Assembly: GCF_014171475.1 (NCBI RefSeq)
Contig: NZ_CP048817.1
Coordinates: forward strand, 3,038,001-3,102,000
DNA from: Sphingomonas sp. So64.6b
GTDB lineage: Bacteria > Pseudomonadota > Alphaproteobacteria > Sphingomonadales > Sphingomonadaceae
DNA: 64,000 nucleotides
Reading direction: 5' to 3'
A program made the position numbers and the translations under genes. This document shows, piece by piece, positions 8,826 through 18,782 of the stretch. The notes below the pieces were generated by a model. That model was not told the origin of the DNA, did not search any database, and worked only from the letters and a program-made list of their open reading frames with translations. Every line of letters begins with the position of its first letter. Within the stretch, counting starts at the first letter, position 1.

Positions 8826-9401
8826 TTAGAAAGCGACCCGGTCGACCAGCGACAGCACACCGATCGTGCCGTTGGTGCCATTCGATGCCCCATTCGATGC
8901 CAGGGTGAGCGAAGGCAGCGTGTCGGGTGTCTCGTCGCTCTTAGGCGCCGTGTCCGAATAGATGAAACCGTTGGCAACATAGGACGTCGTGCCGAGCCCG
9001 CCATTGCTGGCGAACCAGACCTTGACCAGGCTCCAGTCGCCCGCCGCCGACACGTCGACCGCGCGGACATTGCGCTCGATCCCGCCACGGCGCGACCAAT
9101 TGGCATGAGTCAGCAGGACTTCACGGTCGCTGACGATACCCGACACCATTGCGACATGGCCAAGGCGCATGCGGCCGTTGGAAGCGAAGGACAGAACGGC
9201 GCCGACCTTAGGTGCATGGCCACGAGCGTAGCGCCCTGCGGCCTGGCTCCACCAGGTGTTGGCGTTGCCATGGATATTGATGCCGGAAATGGTGCGTGCA
9301 TAGGGGGCGCACTGCCAGAACTGGGCGGCTGCCGGGGTCGCTGTCATCAGCGCGCACGTTACCACCAGCGCAAAACGCGCTGCCAAAGCCCGGAAATTCA
9401 T
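8826..9401 (-). CDS. Secreted CHAP-domain amidohydrolase
   Basis: A 191-residue protein with a Sec signal peptide (cleavage near PAAAQ, residue 26). It has a CHAP domain in which Cys31 (QCAPYAR), His82 (RLGHVAMV) and Asn101 (HANW) form the expected catalytic set. CHAP enzymes cleave peptidoglycan peptides or related amides in the periplasm. The C-terminal 50 residues (SNGASNGTNG) are low-complexity. It is monocistronic; its role in wall turnover is inferred from the family. Confidence 0.88.
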   Translation of the reverse strand: MNFRALAARFALVVTCALMTATPAAAQFWQCAPYARTISGINIHGNANTWWSQAAGRYARGHAPKVGAVLSFASNGRMRLGHVAMVSGIVSDREVLLTHANWSRRGGIERNVRAVDVSAAGDWSLVKVWFASNGGLGTTSYVANGFIYSDTAPKSDETPDTLPSLTLASNGASNGTNGTIGVLSLVDRVAF

Positions 9402-9585
9402 GAGACCCCCTCAGGTCGTAATCATGTGTCGCATTTGTCCAAAGCAGGTCGCGGCAGCGCTGGGAACCCCATGGCAGCGCCCGATGGAACCTTTTCCGAT
9501 GAAGCGAGTTGACCGCGCGATGACTGCCCGATGAACGGCGTTATGGGCCCCTGAAAACGCGCGGAAGAGCGAGTTTTGATTCGGC

Positions 9586-9657
9586 GCCGGCCCGCTCCCC
9601 CTCCCGGCCACCCATAGCGTATCCTGAATGGGTGGCCGGGAGGGGGAGCGGGCCGGC
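9586..9657. repeat. Perfect 29-bp inverted repeat, CCGGCCCGCTC family
   Basis: The arms 9586-9614 and 9629-9657 are exact complements around the 14-nt loop TAGCGTATCCTGAA. A second copy with the same loop core is at 12755-12846. It lies 3' of the M1 peptidase gene. Confidence 0.9.
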
Positions 9658-9685
9658 ACCGCCAAAATGCGCCTTCAGCGCATTT

Positions 9686-11614
9686 TCAAACAGGCGATTT
9701 CCATCCCACGATCTTGTCGACGGTGCCCGATGTGACGGGATGATAACCCGCGCGCGCCTCGGCATAGATTCGTTTTGCCATCGCCTGACCATATGCGCCG
9801 TCGCCCATCATCGTGGTGAACAAGGGCGCGACGAACTTGCGCCGGCCTTGTGCGAGCAGGAACTGCTCGGCCGACTTTTCACCGCGCGCATAGCGATTCG
9901 GCAGGACCAGCTGCAGCCACACGAAGCGGATTTCGCTATTGCCGGTGTCCGACCAGTCGAAACGGTCGTCGAGCGCCTTGATCCGCTCCAGGCTCAGCTT
10001 GCGCGGCAATTGCGCGATGAAACGCACCGTCTCCTGCGTCGTCACCCCGCCCGGCACCGCCGCCACCGCGCCGCCATCCGCAAAGGCCTTGGCCGCCGCG
10101 TCGATTGCCGGGAAAGCATCCGATTTCACATGCACCGCATTGGCCGGGATGCCGGGCTGATAGGCCCATTGGTCGATGCCGATCTTCGCTTCGAGGCCCT
10201 TGTCGCCCTTGATCAGATTCTCGCGCAGATCCTTCAGGAACCCGGCCGTGGTCTGCGGCTGAAAGGCATGGCGATCGAAATAAGCGCGCAGATAGGCGTC
10301 CCATTTATCGCGTCCGACCGCCGCCTCGATCGTGCGCAGAAAGGTCGCGCCCTTGTCATAGGCGATCTGCGTCATGCCATCGTCGGGCGAACGATTCGCC
10401 GCCAGATCGAGGTGCAACTGCGTATCCTTCGAGGTCGGTCCGCCCGCTTCCTTCACCGCGGCCTCCATGTCGCTCCATGACAGATCGGCCTCCATCGCGG
10501 CGCGTTTCGGGCCATAGAGTTTCTCCATGATCCGGTTCTCGAAATAGCTGGTGAACCCCTCGTTCAGCCAGAAATCATTCCATGTCGCATTGGTCACGAG
10601 ATTGCCCGACCAGCTATGCGCCAGTTCATGCGCGATCAGGCTGACCAGGCTGCGGTCGCCGGCGATCGCGGTCGGCGTGGCGAAGGTCAGGCGCGGATTT
10701 TCCATGCCGCCAAATGGGAAGCTCGGCGGCAGCACGAGCAGGTCGTAGCGGCCCCAGCGATACGGGCCGTACAGGCTCTCGGCGGCATCGACGAACTTCT
10801 CCAGCTCGCCGAATTCCTTGGCCGATTTCTCCAGCATCGACGGCTCGGTCCAGATGCCGGTGCGCGGGCCAGTCGCCTGGAAGCGCAAATCGCCGACCGC
10901 CAGCGCGATCAGATAAGGCGCGACCGGCTTATCCATCACATAGGTGAAGGTGCGCATATTGTTCGGCGCGGTCTGGCCGAGCGCCGATTTCGCCTCGCCG
11001 CTCATCACCGCAGTCAGGCCCTCGGGGACGGTGATCTTCGCTTCCCAGGTCTGGCGGATACCGGGCGAGTCCTGGGTCGGGATCCAGCTGCGGTTGAGGA
11101 TCGCCTCACCCTGGCTGAACAGATAGGGTAATTTCTTGCCTGCGGTCTGTGCCGGGGTCAGCCATTGCAGCGCGCCGGCATCAGGCGATGTCGAATAGGC
11201 GATCCTGATTTTGCGTGCGGTTCCCAGGGTGACGGTGAGCGGCGCGCCGTGGATCGGGTCGGCTGCGCCAAGCTGGAAGAGCAGCGCCTTGCCTGCATCG
11301 TCGGTCACCGCTGTGATGGTCAGGCCGCGCGTGTCAAGAATGACCTGCCTGGCATTGGCCGCGGCCTCGACGTCGAGCGTCGCACTGCCCGACAAGGTGT
11401 GCGCGGCGAAATCGGTGGTCAGGTCGATCGCGACATGCGTTACCCGCGCCTCGGCCGGGTTGGCATAGCTGTGAATGTCTTTCGCATCGGGGGTCAGCAA
11501 CACCTGCGCGACGGCCGGCGCATCGTCGGTCGCCTTTGCCGTGCCGTTTTTCGCGGCGGTGCAGCCGGCAAGTACGGTAACGAGTGCGAGCAGCGGAAGT
11601 GTGGCGATGCGCAT
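9686..11614 (-). CDS. M1 family metallo-aminopeptidase lipoprotein
   Basis: A 642-residue zinc aminopeptidase. The substrate motif GGMEN (302-306) and HELAH (329-333) with the third ligand Glu352 (WLNEGFTSYFE) are intact. The ATG at 11614 gives a lipoprotein signal with Cys18 (VLAGC); the frame extends further upstream without a plausible signal. Lipidation places it at the periplasmic face of a membrane, where it would trim peptides from their N-terminus. It is divergent from the 11754 gene. Confidence 0.93.
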   Translation of the reverse strand: MRIATLPLLALVTVLAGCTAAKNGTAKATDDAPAVAQVLLTPDAKDIHSYANPAEARVTHVAIDLTTDFAAHTLSGSATLDVEAAANARQVILDTRGLTITAVTDDAGKALLFQLGAADPIHGAPLTVTLGTARKIRIAYSTSPDAGALQWLTPAQTAGKKLPYLFSQGEAILNRSWIPTQDSPGIRQTWEAKITVPEGLTAVMSGEAKSALGQTAPNNMRTFTYVMDKPVAPYLIALAVGDLRFQATGPRTGIWTEPSMLEKSAKEFGELEKFVDAAESLYGPYRWGRYDLLVLPPSFPFGGMENPRLTFATPTAIAGDRSLVSLIAHELAHSWSGNLVTNATWNDFWLNEGFTSYFENRIMEKLYGPKRAAMEADLSWSDMEAAVKEAGGPTSKDTQLHLDLAANRSPDDGMTQIAYDKGATFLRTIEAAVGRDKWDAYLRAYFDRHAFQPQTTAGFLKDLRENLIKGDKGLEAKIGIDQWAYQPGIPANAVHVKSDAFPAIDAAAKAFADGGAVAAVPGGVTTQETVRFIAQLPRKLSLERIKALDDRFDWSDTGNSEIRFVWLQLVLPNRYARGEKSAEQFLLAQGRRKFVAPLFTTMMGDGAYGQAMAKRIYAEARAGYHPVTSGTVDKIVGWKSPV

Positions 11615-11753
11615 GGGTTTTGCCTTTGCGAGAATGATCGCCGACCTTGCTAGAACAGGGTGAACCGGGAATGAAGCCCGGACCTGCCGGCCGATCGCCG
11701 CAACCCCGCCCCAGCCTCTCGCCAAGCCCTCCGTCGGCCTCTAATATGGAGAC

Positions 11754-12233
11754 ATGAAATCGACCCTTCTGGCCCCGCGCCTGATCTTTTCCCTGACATT
11801 ATGCCTGTCGCCGATCGCCTGTTCCGACAGTCGGGGCATCGGTAACGACACCGGCCTGTTCGGCACCGACAACAGCGCGGCGATGTCGCCCGGCGTTCGC
11901 GCGGTCAGGGTCGGCGAAGGCGGTCCCGCCTTCAACGCCTGTGCGAATATCGGCCGCGTGGTCAATCTGTCGGCCTCGGGCGAGACCGACCTGCCGGTCC
12001 GCGCCGCGCCCTTCGTCGAAGCCGATGAAGTCACCCGCCTGACCAACGACCGGCGCATCTATGTCTGCACCCGTTCGATCGACCAGCGCTGGCAAGGCGT
12101 GGTCGTGCCGCCGGCCGACGCGCCCGACAGTGATTGCGGCGTGCTCGCGCCGGTGGAATCGCCGCGTAGTTATAGCGGCCCGTGCATCAGCGGCTGGGTA
12201 TCGAGTGCGTTCGTACGGCTGACCGCGAGCTAG
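11754..12233 (+). CDS. Lipoprotein with SH3-like domain
   Basis: A 159-residue lipoprotein with lipobox PIAC (Cys23). The mature part begins with a Gly/Asp-rich linker, and the C-terminal 80 residues (VVNLSASGETDLPVRAAPF, then CISGWVSSAFVRLTA) match the pattern of a bacterial SH3-like domain. Four later Cys suggest disulfides, consistent with a periplasmic location. It is divergent from the aminopeptidase. A wall-binding or inhibitor role is only inference from the domain. Confidence 0.75.
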   Translation: MKSTLLAPRLIFSLTLCLSPIACSDSRGIGNDTGLFGTDNSAAMSPGVRAVRVGEGGPAFNACANIGRVVNLSASGETDLPVRAAPFVEADEVTRLTNDRRIYVCTRSIDQRWQGVVVPPADAPDSDCGVLAPVESPRSYSGPCISGWVSSAFVRLTAS

Positions 12234-12256
12234 CGATTGGCGCGTTCGAGCTGAGC

Positions 12257-12420
12257 TAGAGCAGTTTCGAGTTGAATTGATCCACTCTCTTCCGTTCGGG
12301 CTGAGCTTGTCGAAGCCCCGTTCTCTCTTGCGGCAGAGGCAGAAGAAGAACGACCCCCTTCGACCGCCTGCCAAGGCAGGCGCTCAGGACAGGCTTCGAC
12401 AAGCTCAGGGCGAACGGAAG
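12257..12420. repeat. Long intergenic palindrome, copy 1
   Basis: Begins TAGAGCAGTTTCGAGTTGAA and has arms GGGCTGAGCTTGTCGAAGCC and the complement of GGCTTCGACAAGCTCAGGGC. A near-identical copy lies at 46551-46718, 34 kb away, with only a handful of differences, so one is probably a recent duplicate. Confidence 0.85.
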
Positions 12421-12754
12421 AGGTGATTCCACCCGAGCCGGCGTCGCTCTAGCACCTCTTATATCCGTTCGAAGCTCATCCAGGGTCAAGCGATCCGGCG
12501 GACCTGGCGCCGCAACGCACCGGCCCGCCGGGGTCGGCGTCGAGCTTTTTGGGGCTTTCGCCGGCCATAGCGTAGGCCGAGCCCTTGCTCGACGGAGTCG
12601 CTATTGCGGTGTCTGGCGCCGGCGAGGTAGTGGGGGCCACCTCGCCGGACATGAGCGGGTATGAACGACGCGGCGGATCGGCCAACGTCATTGCGACGAT
12701 CATCCCGGATACGCGACGAACGTCACGATCGGAGCGCCGGTGGAGTCTTTCCGG

Positions 12755-12846
12755 TTTAGTCGGTGCCGGCCCGCTCCCCCTCCCGACCGCCCACAGCGTA
12801 TCCTGAATGGGTGGCCGGGAGGGAGAGCGGGCCGGCACCGACTAAA
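12755..12846. repeat. Inverted repeat, CCGGCCCGCTC family, copy 2
   Basis: The outer arms extend to TTTAGTCGGTGCCGGCCCGC and its complement. The inner arms carry two or three mismatches, while the loop core GCGTATCCTGAA is shared with 9586-9657. Confidence 0.85.
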
Positions 12847-12871
12847 CGCAAGTCGGAAAGCCGCGGTCAGG

Positions 12872-13615
12872 CTATTTCTGGCACGCCACGATCGCGGCGA
12901 TGACCGACAATGTCTCCTGCGGATCGCGCACCCGCACGGTGTCGAGGCCCAGCTCCTTCGCCGGATAATCATTCCCGCCGGGGAAGATCGCATCGCCGAT
13001 GAACATCATCGCATCCAGCGCGATACCGCTCGCATCGCGCAATTTCTTCAGGCCATACGCCTTATCGACACCCTCGCGCGTGATGTCGATCGAGGTCGCC
13101 CCGCCCATATTGATCGACAGGCCGGGCAAGCGCTTGCGCAGATCGGCCTGGATCACCTTGCGCTTGGCGAAGTCGGGATCCCAATGTTCCTTGGCGTCAA
13201 GCGGCGCTTGCTGGCCGAGCGCGGAAAAGGTGATCTGGCTGCCGCGATCCTCGATCCGCTCGCCCCAGGTCTTTTCCGGCACGAAACCGGTCGCCTCCAG
13301 CGCGGCATCGAACGCGGTGAAGATCGCTGTTTTCTGCCCATCGTCGAACAGTTCGGCATAGACTGCACGCCATTCACCGTCGAAACGGTAGAGCTTGGTC
13401 CCGGTGGTCGGCATCAGCCACAGTCGGGTGCGATCGGCACGGGGCGGCAAGCGACTCGCCACCTGCTTTTCGAACTGTGGCCAGTCGCCGCCCGAAATCA
13501 CCGCGACATCCGCGACGCCAAGCAAGTCCGCCAGCGCTTCGCCCATCGGTTCCTGCAGCGGCTGCTTGCTCTCGGCCAGCGTGCCGTCGAGATCGAACGC
13601 GACGAGTTGTTTCAT
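12872..13615 (-). CDS. HAD-IIB family hydrolase (phosphomannomutase-like)
   Basis: A 247-residue HAD-superfamily protein with the DLDGT nucleophile motif (Asp8, Asp10), SGGDWPQFEKQV and FIGDAIFPGGND near the C-terminus. These match the eukaryotic-type phosphomannomutase/HAD-IIB branch found in some alphaproteobacteria. It would act on a sugar phosphate in the cytoplasm. Its start overlaps the stop of the next HAD gene (13612-13615), making it the last gene of the pentose-phosphate operon. Confidence 0.85.
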   Translation of the reverse strand: MKQLVAFDLDGTLAESKQPLQEPMGEALADLLGVADVAVISGGDWPQFEKQVASRLPPRADRTRLWLMPTTGTKLYRFDGEWRAVYAELFDDGQKTAIFTAFDAALEATGFVPEKTWGERIEDRGSQITFSALGQQAPLDAKEHWDPDFAKRKVIQADLRKRLPGLSINMGGATSIDITREGVDKAYGLKKLRDASGIALDAMMFIGDAIFPGGNDYPAKELGLDTVRVRDPQETLSVIAAIVACQK

Positions 13616-14457
13616 ATCGACTCCACGGCTTGCGGAAGGATCATCTCGTCGATCGCACGTGCGACGCCATCGGCATCGTTGGCGCTGGTGACATGATCGG
13701 CCAGCGCCCGGACCTCTTCCGGCCCTTGCCCCATCGCGATCGACAGGCCAGCGCGGGCGAACATCGGCACGTCATTGGCCTGGTCGCCAATCACCGCGAC
13801 CGCCGCCAGCGGCATATCGAGCGCCTTGGCCAGCGCCGCCACGCCATCGCCCTTGTTGGCGGCGAGCGCGGTCACATCGAGATAGTAATTCTGCGATTTC
13901 ATGATCGTCGCGCGCGACCCCAGCGTTGCCGCGCGCAGCTGAAGATCGTCGAGCAGCGCATGGTCGTCGCTGATGAAGGTCACTTTGTCGGCGCGATCGT
14001 AGAGCGACGAGAAATCATGTGTGACGATCGGCGCCTGGTTCGACGCGATCCGCTCGCTGCCGACATGCGCGCCGAGATCGGTGCTCGCGTACCACAGATC
14101 GTCGGCGAACAGCCAGCGATCGACCGGTGCGTCACCGACCAGGTCGAACATCGCCCGCACCACGTCAGGATCGATGCGGCGCTGGCAAATCACCGTGCCA
14201 TCGCGCTTGAACACCGTGCCGCCATTGAACGCGCCCATCGCATCGTCGATGCCAAGCGTGTCGGCGATCGGCATCATGCCCGATCGCGGCCGCGCACTGA
14301 TGATGGTGAAACCGATACCGGCCGCGCGCAGCCTTGCCACCGCGTCGATCGTCGAAGGGGCAAGTTTCTTCTGCTTGTCGACCAATGTCCCATCGACATC
14401 TGAAACGACCAGCCCGATCGCCTCACCCCCGCCTGATCTACCCAATGCTGAACTCAT
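13612..14457 (-). CDS. Cof-type HAD-IIB sugar phosphatase
   Basis: A 281-residue HAD phosphatase. DVDGT (Asp20, Asp22), ISARPRSGM and [12 protein letters not shown] are the catalytic and cap motifs of the Cof subfamily, which dephosphorylates sugar phosphates and similar metabolites. The ATG at 14457 overlaps the gnd stop and the 3' end overlaps the next HAD gene, so it sits inside the operon. The location suggests it relieves accumulation of pentose-phosphate intermediates; that role is inference. Confidence 0.85.
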   Translation of the reverse strand: MSSALGRSGGGEAIGLVVSDVDGTLVDKQKKLAPSTIDAVARLRAAGIGFTIISARPRSGMMPIADTLGIDDAMGAFNGGTVFKRDGTVICQRRIDPDVVRAMFDLVGDAPVDRWLFADDLWYASTDLGAHVGSERIASNQAPIVTHDFSSLYDRADKVTFISDDHALLDDLQLRAATLGSRATIMKSQNYYLDVTALAANKGDGVAALAKALDMPLAAVAVIGDQANDVPMFARAGLSIAMGQGPEEVRALADHVTSANDADGVARAIDEMILPQAVESI

Positions 14458-15440
14458 TGCGGGATCTCGACATGGCCGCCGAATCCGAAGCGCATCGCCG
14501 AGAGCAATTTGTCGCCGAACGTATGCTCGACCCGGCTGCGATAGCGCGCGAACAGCGCGGCGGAGAGCACGTTGACCGGCACCGCCTCCTCCATCGCCGC
14601 TTCGATCGTCCAATGCCCCTCGCCCGAATCCGCGACGTTGCCGGAGAATTTCTCCAGCTTCTGGTCCTGCGCCAGCGCCGCGGCCGACAGGTCGAGCAGC
14701 CAGGAGGAGATCACGCTGCCGCGCCGCCATACTTCGGCGATGTCGGTCAGGTTGAGGTCGAAACGCTGATCCTCGGGCAGCTTGTCGGAGGATTTTCCCT
14801 TCAATATGTCGAAGCCTTCGGCATAGGCCTGCATCAGGCCGTATTCGATGCCGTTATGGACCATCTTGACGAAGTGTCCGGCGCCCGCCGGCCCGGCATG
14901 GATATATCCCTGCTCCGCGCGCGCATCTTCGCCCTCATTTGCCATGCGGTTGGGCGTACGCGGGATCGTGCCGAGGCCCGGTGCGAGTGCCTTCAGGATC
15001 GGGTCGAGATGGTCAACCGCGTCCTTGTCGCCACCGACCATCATGCAATAGCCGCGCTCCAGGCCCCATACTCCGCCCGATGTGCCGACATCGACATAGC
15101 GCGTATTCTTTTCGGCCAACTCCTTCGCACGCCGGATATCGTCCTTGTAGAAGCTGTTGCCGCCATCAATGACGATATCGCCCTCGCCGCAAAAGCCGCC
15201 GATCGTCGCGATGGTCTGTTCGGTCGGGTCGCCCGCCGGCAGCATCACCCAGAAAATCGCCGGGCTGTCGAGCTTGCCCTTCATCTCCTCGAGCGAAGCG
15301 GCACCGACCGCACCGTCCGCGACCAGCGCCTCGATCGCCTTGGCGTCGCGGTCGAACACCACCGTCTCATGCCCCGCGCGCATCAGCCGGCGCGCGATAT
15401 TGCCGCCCATCCGGCCAAGGCCGATGATACCGATCTTCAT
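14454..15440 (-). CDS. gnd: 6-phosphogluconate dehydrogenase, decarboxylating
   Basis: Oxidises 6-phosphogluconate to ribulose 5-phosphate and CO2 with reduction of NAD(P). The dinucleotide fold [10 protein letters not shown] (7-16), [10 protein letters not shown], the [10 protein letters not shown] loop and the catalytic [13 protein letters not shown] are all present. At 328 residues it belongs to the short YqeC/GndA type rather than the 470-residue enterobacterial form. It lies between tal and the HAD phosphatases in one minus-strand operon. Confidence 0.95.
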   Translation of the reverse strand: MKIGIIGLGRMGGNIARRLMRAGHETVVFDRDAKAIEALVADGAVGAASLEEMKGKLDSPAIFWVMLPAGDPTEQTIATIGGFCGEGDIVIDGGNSFYKDDIRRAKELAEKNTRYVDVGTSGGVWGLERGYCMMVGGDKDAVDHLDPILKALAPGLGTIPRTPNRMANEGEDARAEQGYIHAGPAGAGHFVKMVHNGIEYGLMQAYAEGFDILKGKSSDKLPEDQRFDLNLTDIAEVWRRGSVISSWLLDLSAAALAQDQKLEKFSGNVADSGEGHWTIEAAMEEAVPVNVLSAALFARYRSRVEHTFGDKLLSAMRFGFGGHVEIPQ

Positions 15441-15483
15441 GTCAGTCTCCGAACTCGAGTCAGGTGGCGTATCAGGACGAGTT

Positions 15484-16599
15484 TCAGGCGCTCGCTTCGG
15501 CCGGATGCTTGGCGGCGATCGCGCCGAGCAGATCGTCGAACGCCTTGGCGAAGCTGTGCACGCCTTCCTCGACCAGAGTCGCGGTCACGCCGTCCAGGTC
15601 GAGCCCGAGCCGTTCGGCCTCGGCCAGCACATGGCGCGCGCCCTCGACATCGGCGGCCAGGGTCGCGGCGACCGTGCCGTGATCGCGGAACGCGTCCATC
15701 GTCTTGGGCGGCACGGTGTTGACCGTGTCCTTGCCGATCAGCGTGTCGAGATACAGCGTGTCGGGATAATCCGGGTTCTTGGTGCCGGTCGACGCCCAAA
15801 GCAGACGTTGCGGCATCGCGCCCCTGGCAGCCAGCGCCTGCCAGCGGTCCGAAGCGACGAAATCCTGATACCAGGCATAAGCGAGCTTGGCATTGGCGAT
15901 CGCGACCTTGCCGCGCACCGCCTTGGCGTCTTCTCCGCCGGTACCGGCATCGATCGCGTCGTCGATCTTGGTGTCGATCCGGCTGACGAAGAAGCTCGCC
16001 ACGCTGGCGATCCGGTCGATCGGCTCGCTCCGTTCCGCGCGCTTTTCAAGCCCCGCGACGAACGCCAGCGCGACCGCCTTATATGCCTCGATCGAGAACA
16101 GCAGCGTCACATTGACGTTGATCCCGGCGTCGATCGTCGCGGCGATCGCGGGCACACCGGCCGGCGTGCCGGGGATCTTGATCATCAGATTGGGCCGGTC
16201 GACTTCGCTCCACAGCTTGGCCGCTTCGGCGATCGTCGCATCGGTATCGTTGGCGAGATAGGGCGACACTTCCAGGCTGACATAGCCGTCCTTCGCACCC
16301 AGCCGGTCGTAAACCGGACGCAGCGTGTCGGCCGCGGCCTGGATGTCCTGGATCGCGAGATGTTCGTAACGCGCCATGGTCGAGGCATCGGGGTTGGCCG
16401 CGTCATATTCGGCAAGCGCCGCGTCATAGGCGTCGCCATGACCCATCGCCTTTTCGAAGATCGACGGGTTGGACGTGACGCCGGTCAGCCCGTCCTCGTC
16501 GACCAGCTTCTGCAAGCCGCCTTCGGCGAGGAATTTGCGATCGACGAAATCAAGCCAGACGGCCTGACCCTGCGCTTCGAGCTCGTTCAACAATCCCAT
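15484..16599 (-). CDS. tal: Transaldolase
   Basis: Transfers a dihydroxyacetone unit between sugar phosphates in the non-oxidative pentose phosphate pathway. The Schiff-base lysine lies in [12 protein letters not shown] (Lys141), and the N-terminal [12 protein letters not shown] motif is diagnostic. The length of 371 residues fits the long bacterial Tal class. Its ATG shares a base with the stop codon of tkt (16599), so translation is coupled. Confidence 0.95.
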   Translation of the reverse strand: MGLLNELEAQGQAVWLDFVDRKFLAEGGLQKLVDEDGLTGVTSNPSIFEKAMGHGDAYDAALAEYDAANPDASTMARYEHLAIQDIQAAADTLRPVYDRLGAKDGYVSLEVSPYLANDTDATIAEAAKLWSEVDRPNLMIKIPGTPAGVPAIAATIDAGINVNVTLLFSIEAYKAVALAFVAGLEKRAERSEPIDRIASVASFFVSRIDTKIDDAIDAGTGGEDAKAVRGKVAIANAKLAYAWYQDFVASDRWQALAARGAMPQRLLWASTGTKNPDYPDTLYLDTLIGKDTVNTVPPKTMDAFRDHGTVAATLAADVEGARHVLAEAERLGLDLDGVTATLVEEGVHSFAKAFDDLLGAIAAKHPAEASA

Positions 16600-18698
16600 T
16601 ACTTCGTCTCCAGCATCTCGCGGGCCACTTTGACGACATTATCGACGGTGAACCCGAATTTATCCTGCAATTTGGCGATCGGCGCGGACGCACCGAACGT
16701 CGACATGGTGATCGTGCGCCCGTCGAGCCCGACATAACGGTCCCAGCCAAGCTCGCCCGCCTGCTCCACCGCAAGCCGTGCGGCGACGCTGCGCGGAAAC
16801 ACTGAGTCGCGATAGGCCTTGTCCTGCTTCTCGAACAGATACCAGCTTGGCATCGATACGACGCGCGACCTGACACCCGCTTCGACCAGTTTCTCGTGCG
16901 CGGCGACGACCAGCGGCACTTCGCTGCCCGTGCCGATCAGGATGACCTCCGGATCGCCGCCTTCGGCATCGGCCAGCACATAGGCGCCCTTGGCCAGCCC
17001 CGATGCCGACGCATATTTGGTGCGATCGAGCGTCGGGATCGCCTGGCGTGAGAAGACCAGCACGCTTGGTTCATGCGTGTGGGTCAGCGCGACTTTCCAC
17101 GCCTCCACCGCCTCGTTGGCGTCGCCGGGTCGGATCGTGTCGAGCCCCGGAATCGCGCGCAAGGTCGCGAGATGTTCGATTGGCTGATGCGTCGGCCCGT
17201 CCTCGCCGACCCCGATCGAATCATGCGTGAAGACGAACACCACCGGCAATTCCATGATCGCGGCGAGCCGGATCGGCGCGCGCATATAATCGGCAAAGAC
17301 CAGGAATGTGCCGGTGTAGGAACGCATATAGGACAGCGCCATGCCGTTGGCGATCGACCCCATGGCATGTTCGCGGACGCCGAAATGCATGTTGCGCCCG
17401 CCATAATCGCCCGCCTCGAACGATCCCGCGCCGTCGAAGGTCAGATTGGTCTTGGTCGAAGGCGACAGGTCCGCCGCGCCGCCCATCAGCAGCGGCACGC
17501 GCTGCGCGATCGCGTTCAGCGCCTTGCCATTGGCCTCGCGCGACGCGATGCCCTTGGCGTCGGCGGGGAAGATCGGCGCATCCTTATCCCAGCCATCAGG
17601 CAGCTTGCCCTCACGCGCCAGGTCGAGTTCGGCCGCGAGATCGCCATATTCCGCGCGGTAGCGGGCGAACATCGCTTCCCATGCTTCGCGTAACGGTTTG
17701 CCACGCGCGGCAATGGCGTCATGGAAATGATCGGCCACGCCATCGGGCACGAGGAATTGCGCATCCTCCGGCCAGCCATAGGCTTTCTTGGTCGCGCGGA
17801 CATTGTCCTCGCCAAGCGGCTCGCCATGCGCCTTTTCACTGTTCGCGCGGGGGGAGCCCCAGCCGATGACCGAATGGACGATGATGAAGGTCGGCTTGTC
17901 GTCGGTCGCGCGGAACGTGTCGAGCGCGGCGGCGATCGCCGCGGTGTCGTTGGCGTCGTCGACATGGATGACGTTCCAGCCATAACCTTCGAAGCGCTTG
18001 CCGGTATCCTCGATAAAGGCGAGGTCGGTATGCCCCTCGATGCTGATCGTGTTGCTGTCGTAGATCCAGCACAGGTTCGAAAGCCGCAAATGCCCGGCGA
18101 GCGAGGCGGCCTCGCCCGACACGCCCTCCATCATGTCGCCGTCGCCGCACAACACATAGATGTCGTGATCGAACAGGTCGAAGCCGTCGCGATTGAAATG
18201 CGCCGCGAGATGCCGCTCGGCGATCGCCATGCCGACCGAATTGCCGCAGCCTTGGCCCAGCGGCCCGGTGGTCGTCTCGACCCCGGTGGTCATGCGATAT
18301 TCGGGATGGCCCGGCGTCTTCGAATCGAGCTGCCGGAAATTCTCGATATCGTTCAGGCTGATCGCCGGCTTGCCGGTCGGTTTGCCGTGCGCGTCGATCT
18401 CCTCGACCCCGGCGAGATGGAGCAGCGAATAAAGCAGCATCGACGCATGGCCGACCGACAGAACGAAGCGATCTCGATTGGGCCAGTCAGGCACCGCCGG
18501 ATCGGTGCGCAGGAATTGCGACCAGAGCGTGTAACCGACCGGCGCGAGCGCCATCGGCGTGCCGGGATGTCCGGAATTGGCTTTCTGCACCGCGTCCATC
18601 GACAGCGTGCGGATCGTATCGATCGTCAGCCGCTCGATCGATCCATCTTCATGAAGGCCATCGCTGCCCGGCCGCTCGCTGACTTCGCTGTCGCTCAT
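16599..18698 (-). CDS. tkt: Transketolase
   Basis: A thiamine-diphosphate enzyme that moves two-carbon ketol units between sugar phosphates. Visible motifs include SGHPGTPMALAP, the diphosphate-binding GDGDMMEGVSGEA, EDGPTHQPIEHL and VSMPSWYLFE. With the ATG at 18698 (preceded by AAGGAACG) it is 699 residues, slightly longer than the usual 660-670 because of an acidic N-terminal extension. It lies between rpiA (84 bases upstream) and tal (overlapping). Confidence 0.96.
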   Translation of the reverse strand: MSDSEVSERPGSDGLHEDGSIERLTIDTIRTLSMDAVQKANSGHPGTPMALAPVGYTLWSQFLRTDPAVPDWPNRDRFVLSVGHASMLLYSLLHLAGVEEIDAHGKPTGKPAISLNDIENFRQLDSKTPGHPEYRMTTGVETTTGPLGQGCGNSVGMAIAERHLAAHFNRDGFDLFDHDIYVLCGDGDMMEGVSGEAASLAGHLRLSNLCWIYDSNTISIEGHTDLAFIEDTGKRFEGYGWNVIHVDDANDTAAIAAALDTFRATDDKPTFIIVHSVIGWGSPRANSEKAHGEPLGEDNVRATKKAYGWPEDAQFLVPDGVADHFHDAIAARGKPLREAWEAMFARYRAEYGDLAAELDLAREGKLPDGWDKDAPIFPADAKGIASREANGKALNAIAQRVPLLMGGAADLSPSTKTNLTFDGAGSFEAGDYGGRNMHFGVREHAMGSIANGMALSYMRSYTGTFLVFADYMRAPIRLAAIMELPVVFVFTHDSIGVGEDGPTHQPIEHLATLRAIPGLDTIRPGDANEAVEAWKVALTHTHEPSVLVFSRQAIPTLDRTKYASASGLAKGAYVLADAEGGDPEVILIGTGSEVPLVVAAHEKLVEAGVRSRVVSMPSWYLFEKQDKAYRDSVFPRSVAARLAVEQAGELGWDRYVGLDGRTITMSTFGASAPIAKLQDKFGFTVDNVVKVAREMLETK

Positions 18699-18782
18699 GC
18701 TCGTTCCTTTGCTAGCCGGCCCAACGCGACGCGGACGACGTGGTTGCATGTCGGTCGCCGGCCCCACGCCAATCGGCCAGGT

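Larger units (their letters stand above)
12234..12871. other. 638-bp intergenic region with two palindromes, no supported gene
   Basis: It holds the long palindromic repeats at 12257-12420 and 12755-12846. The 330 bases between them contain short open frames on both strands but no ribosome site or protein-like composition that I can support. Confidence 0.6.

Noticed and set aside
12476..12838. A 120-residue minus-strand gene before the HAD gene
   Set aside because: Its first third is translation of the palindromic repeat at 12755-12846, and the rest has no ribosome site or recognisable fold.
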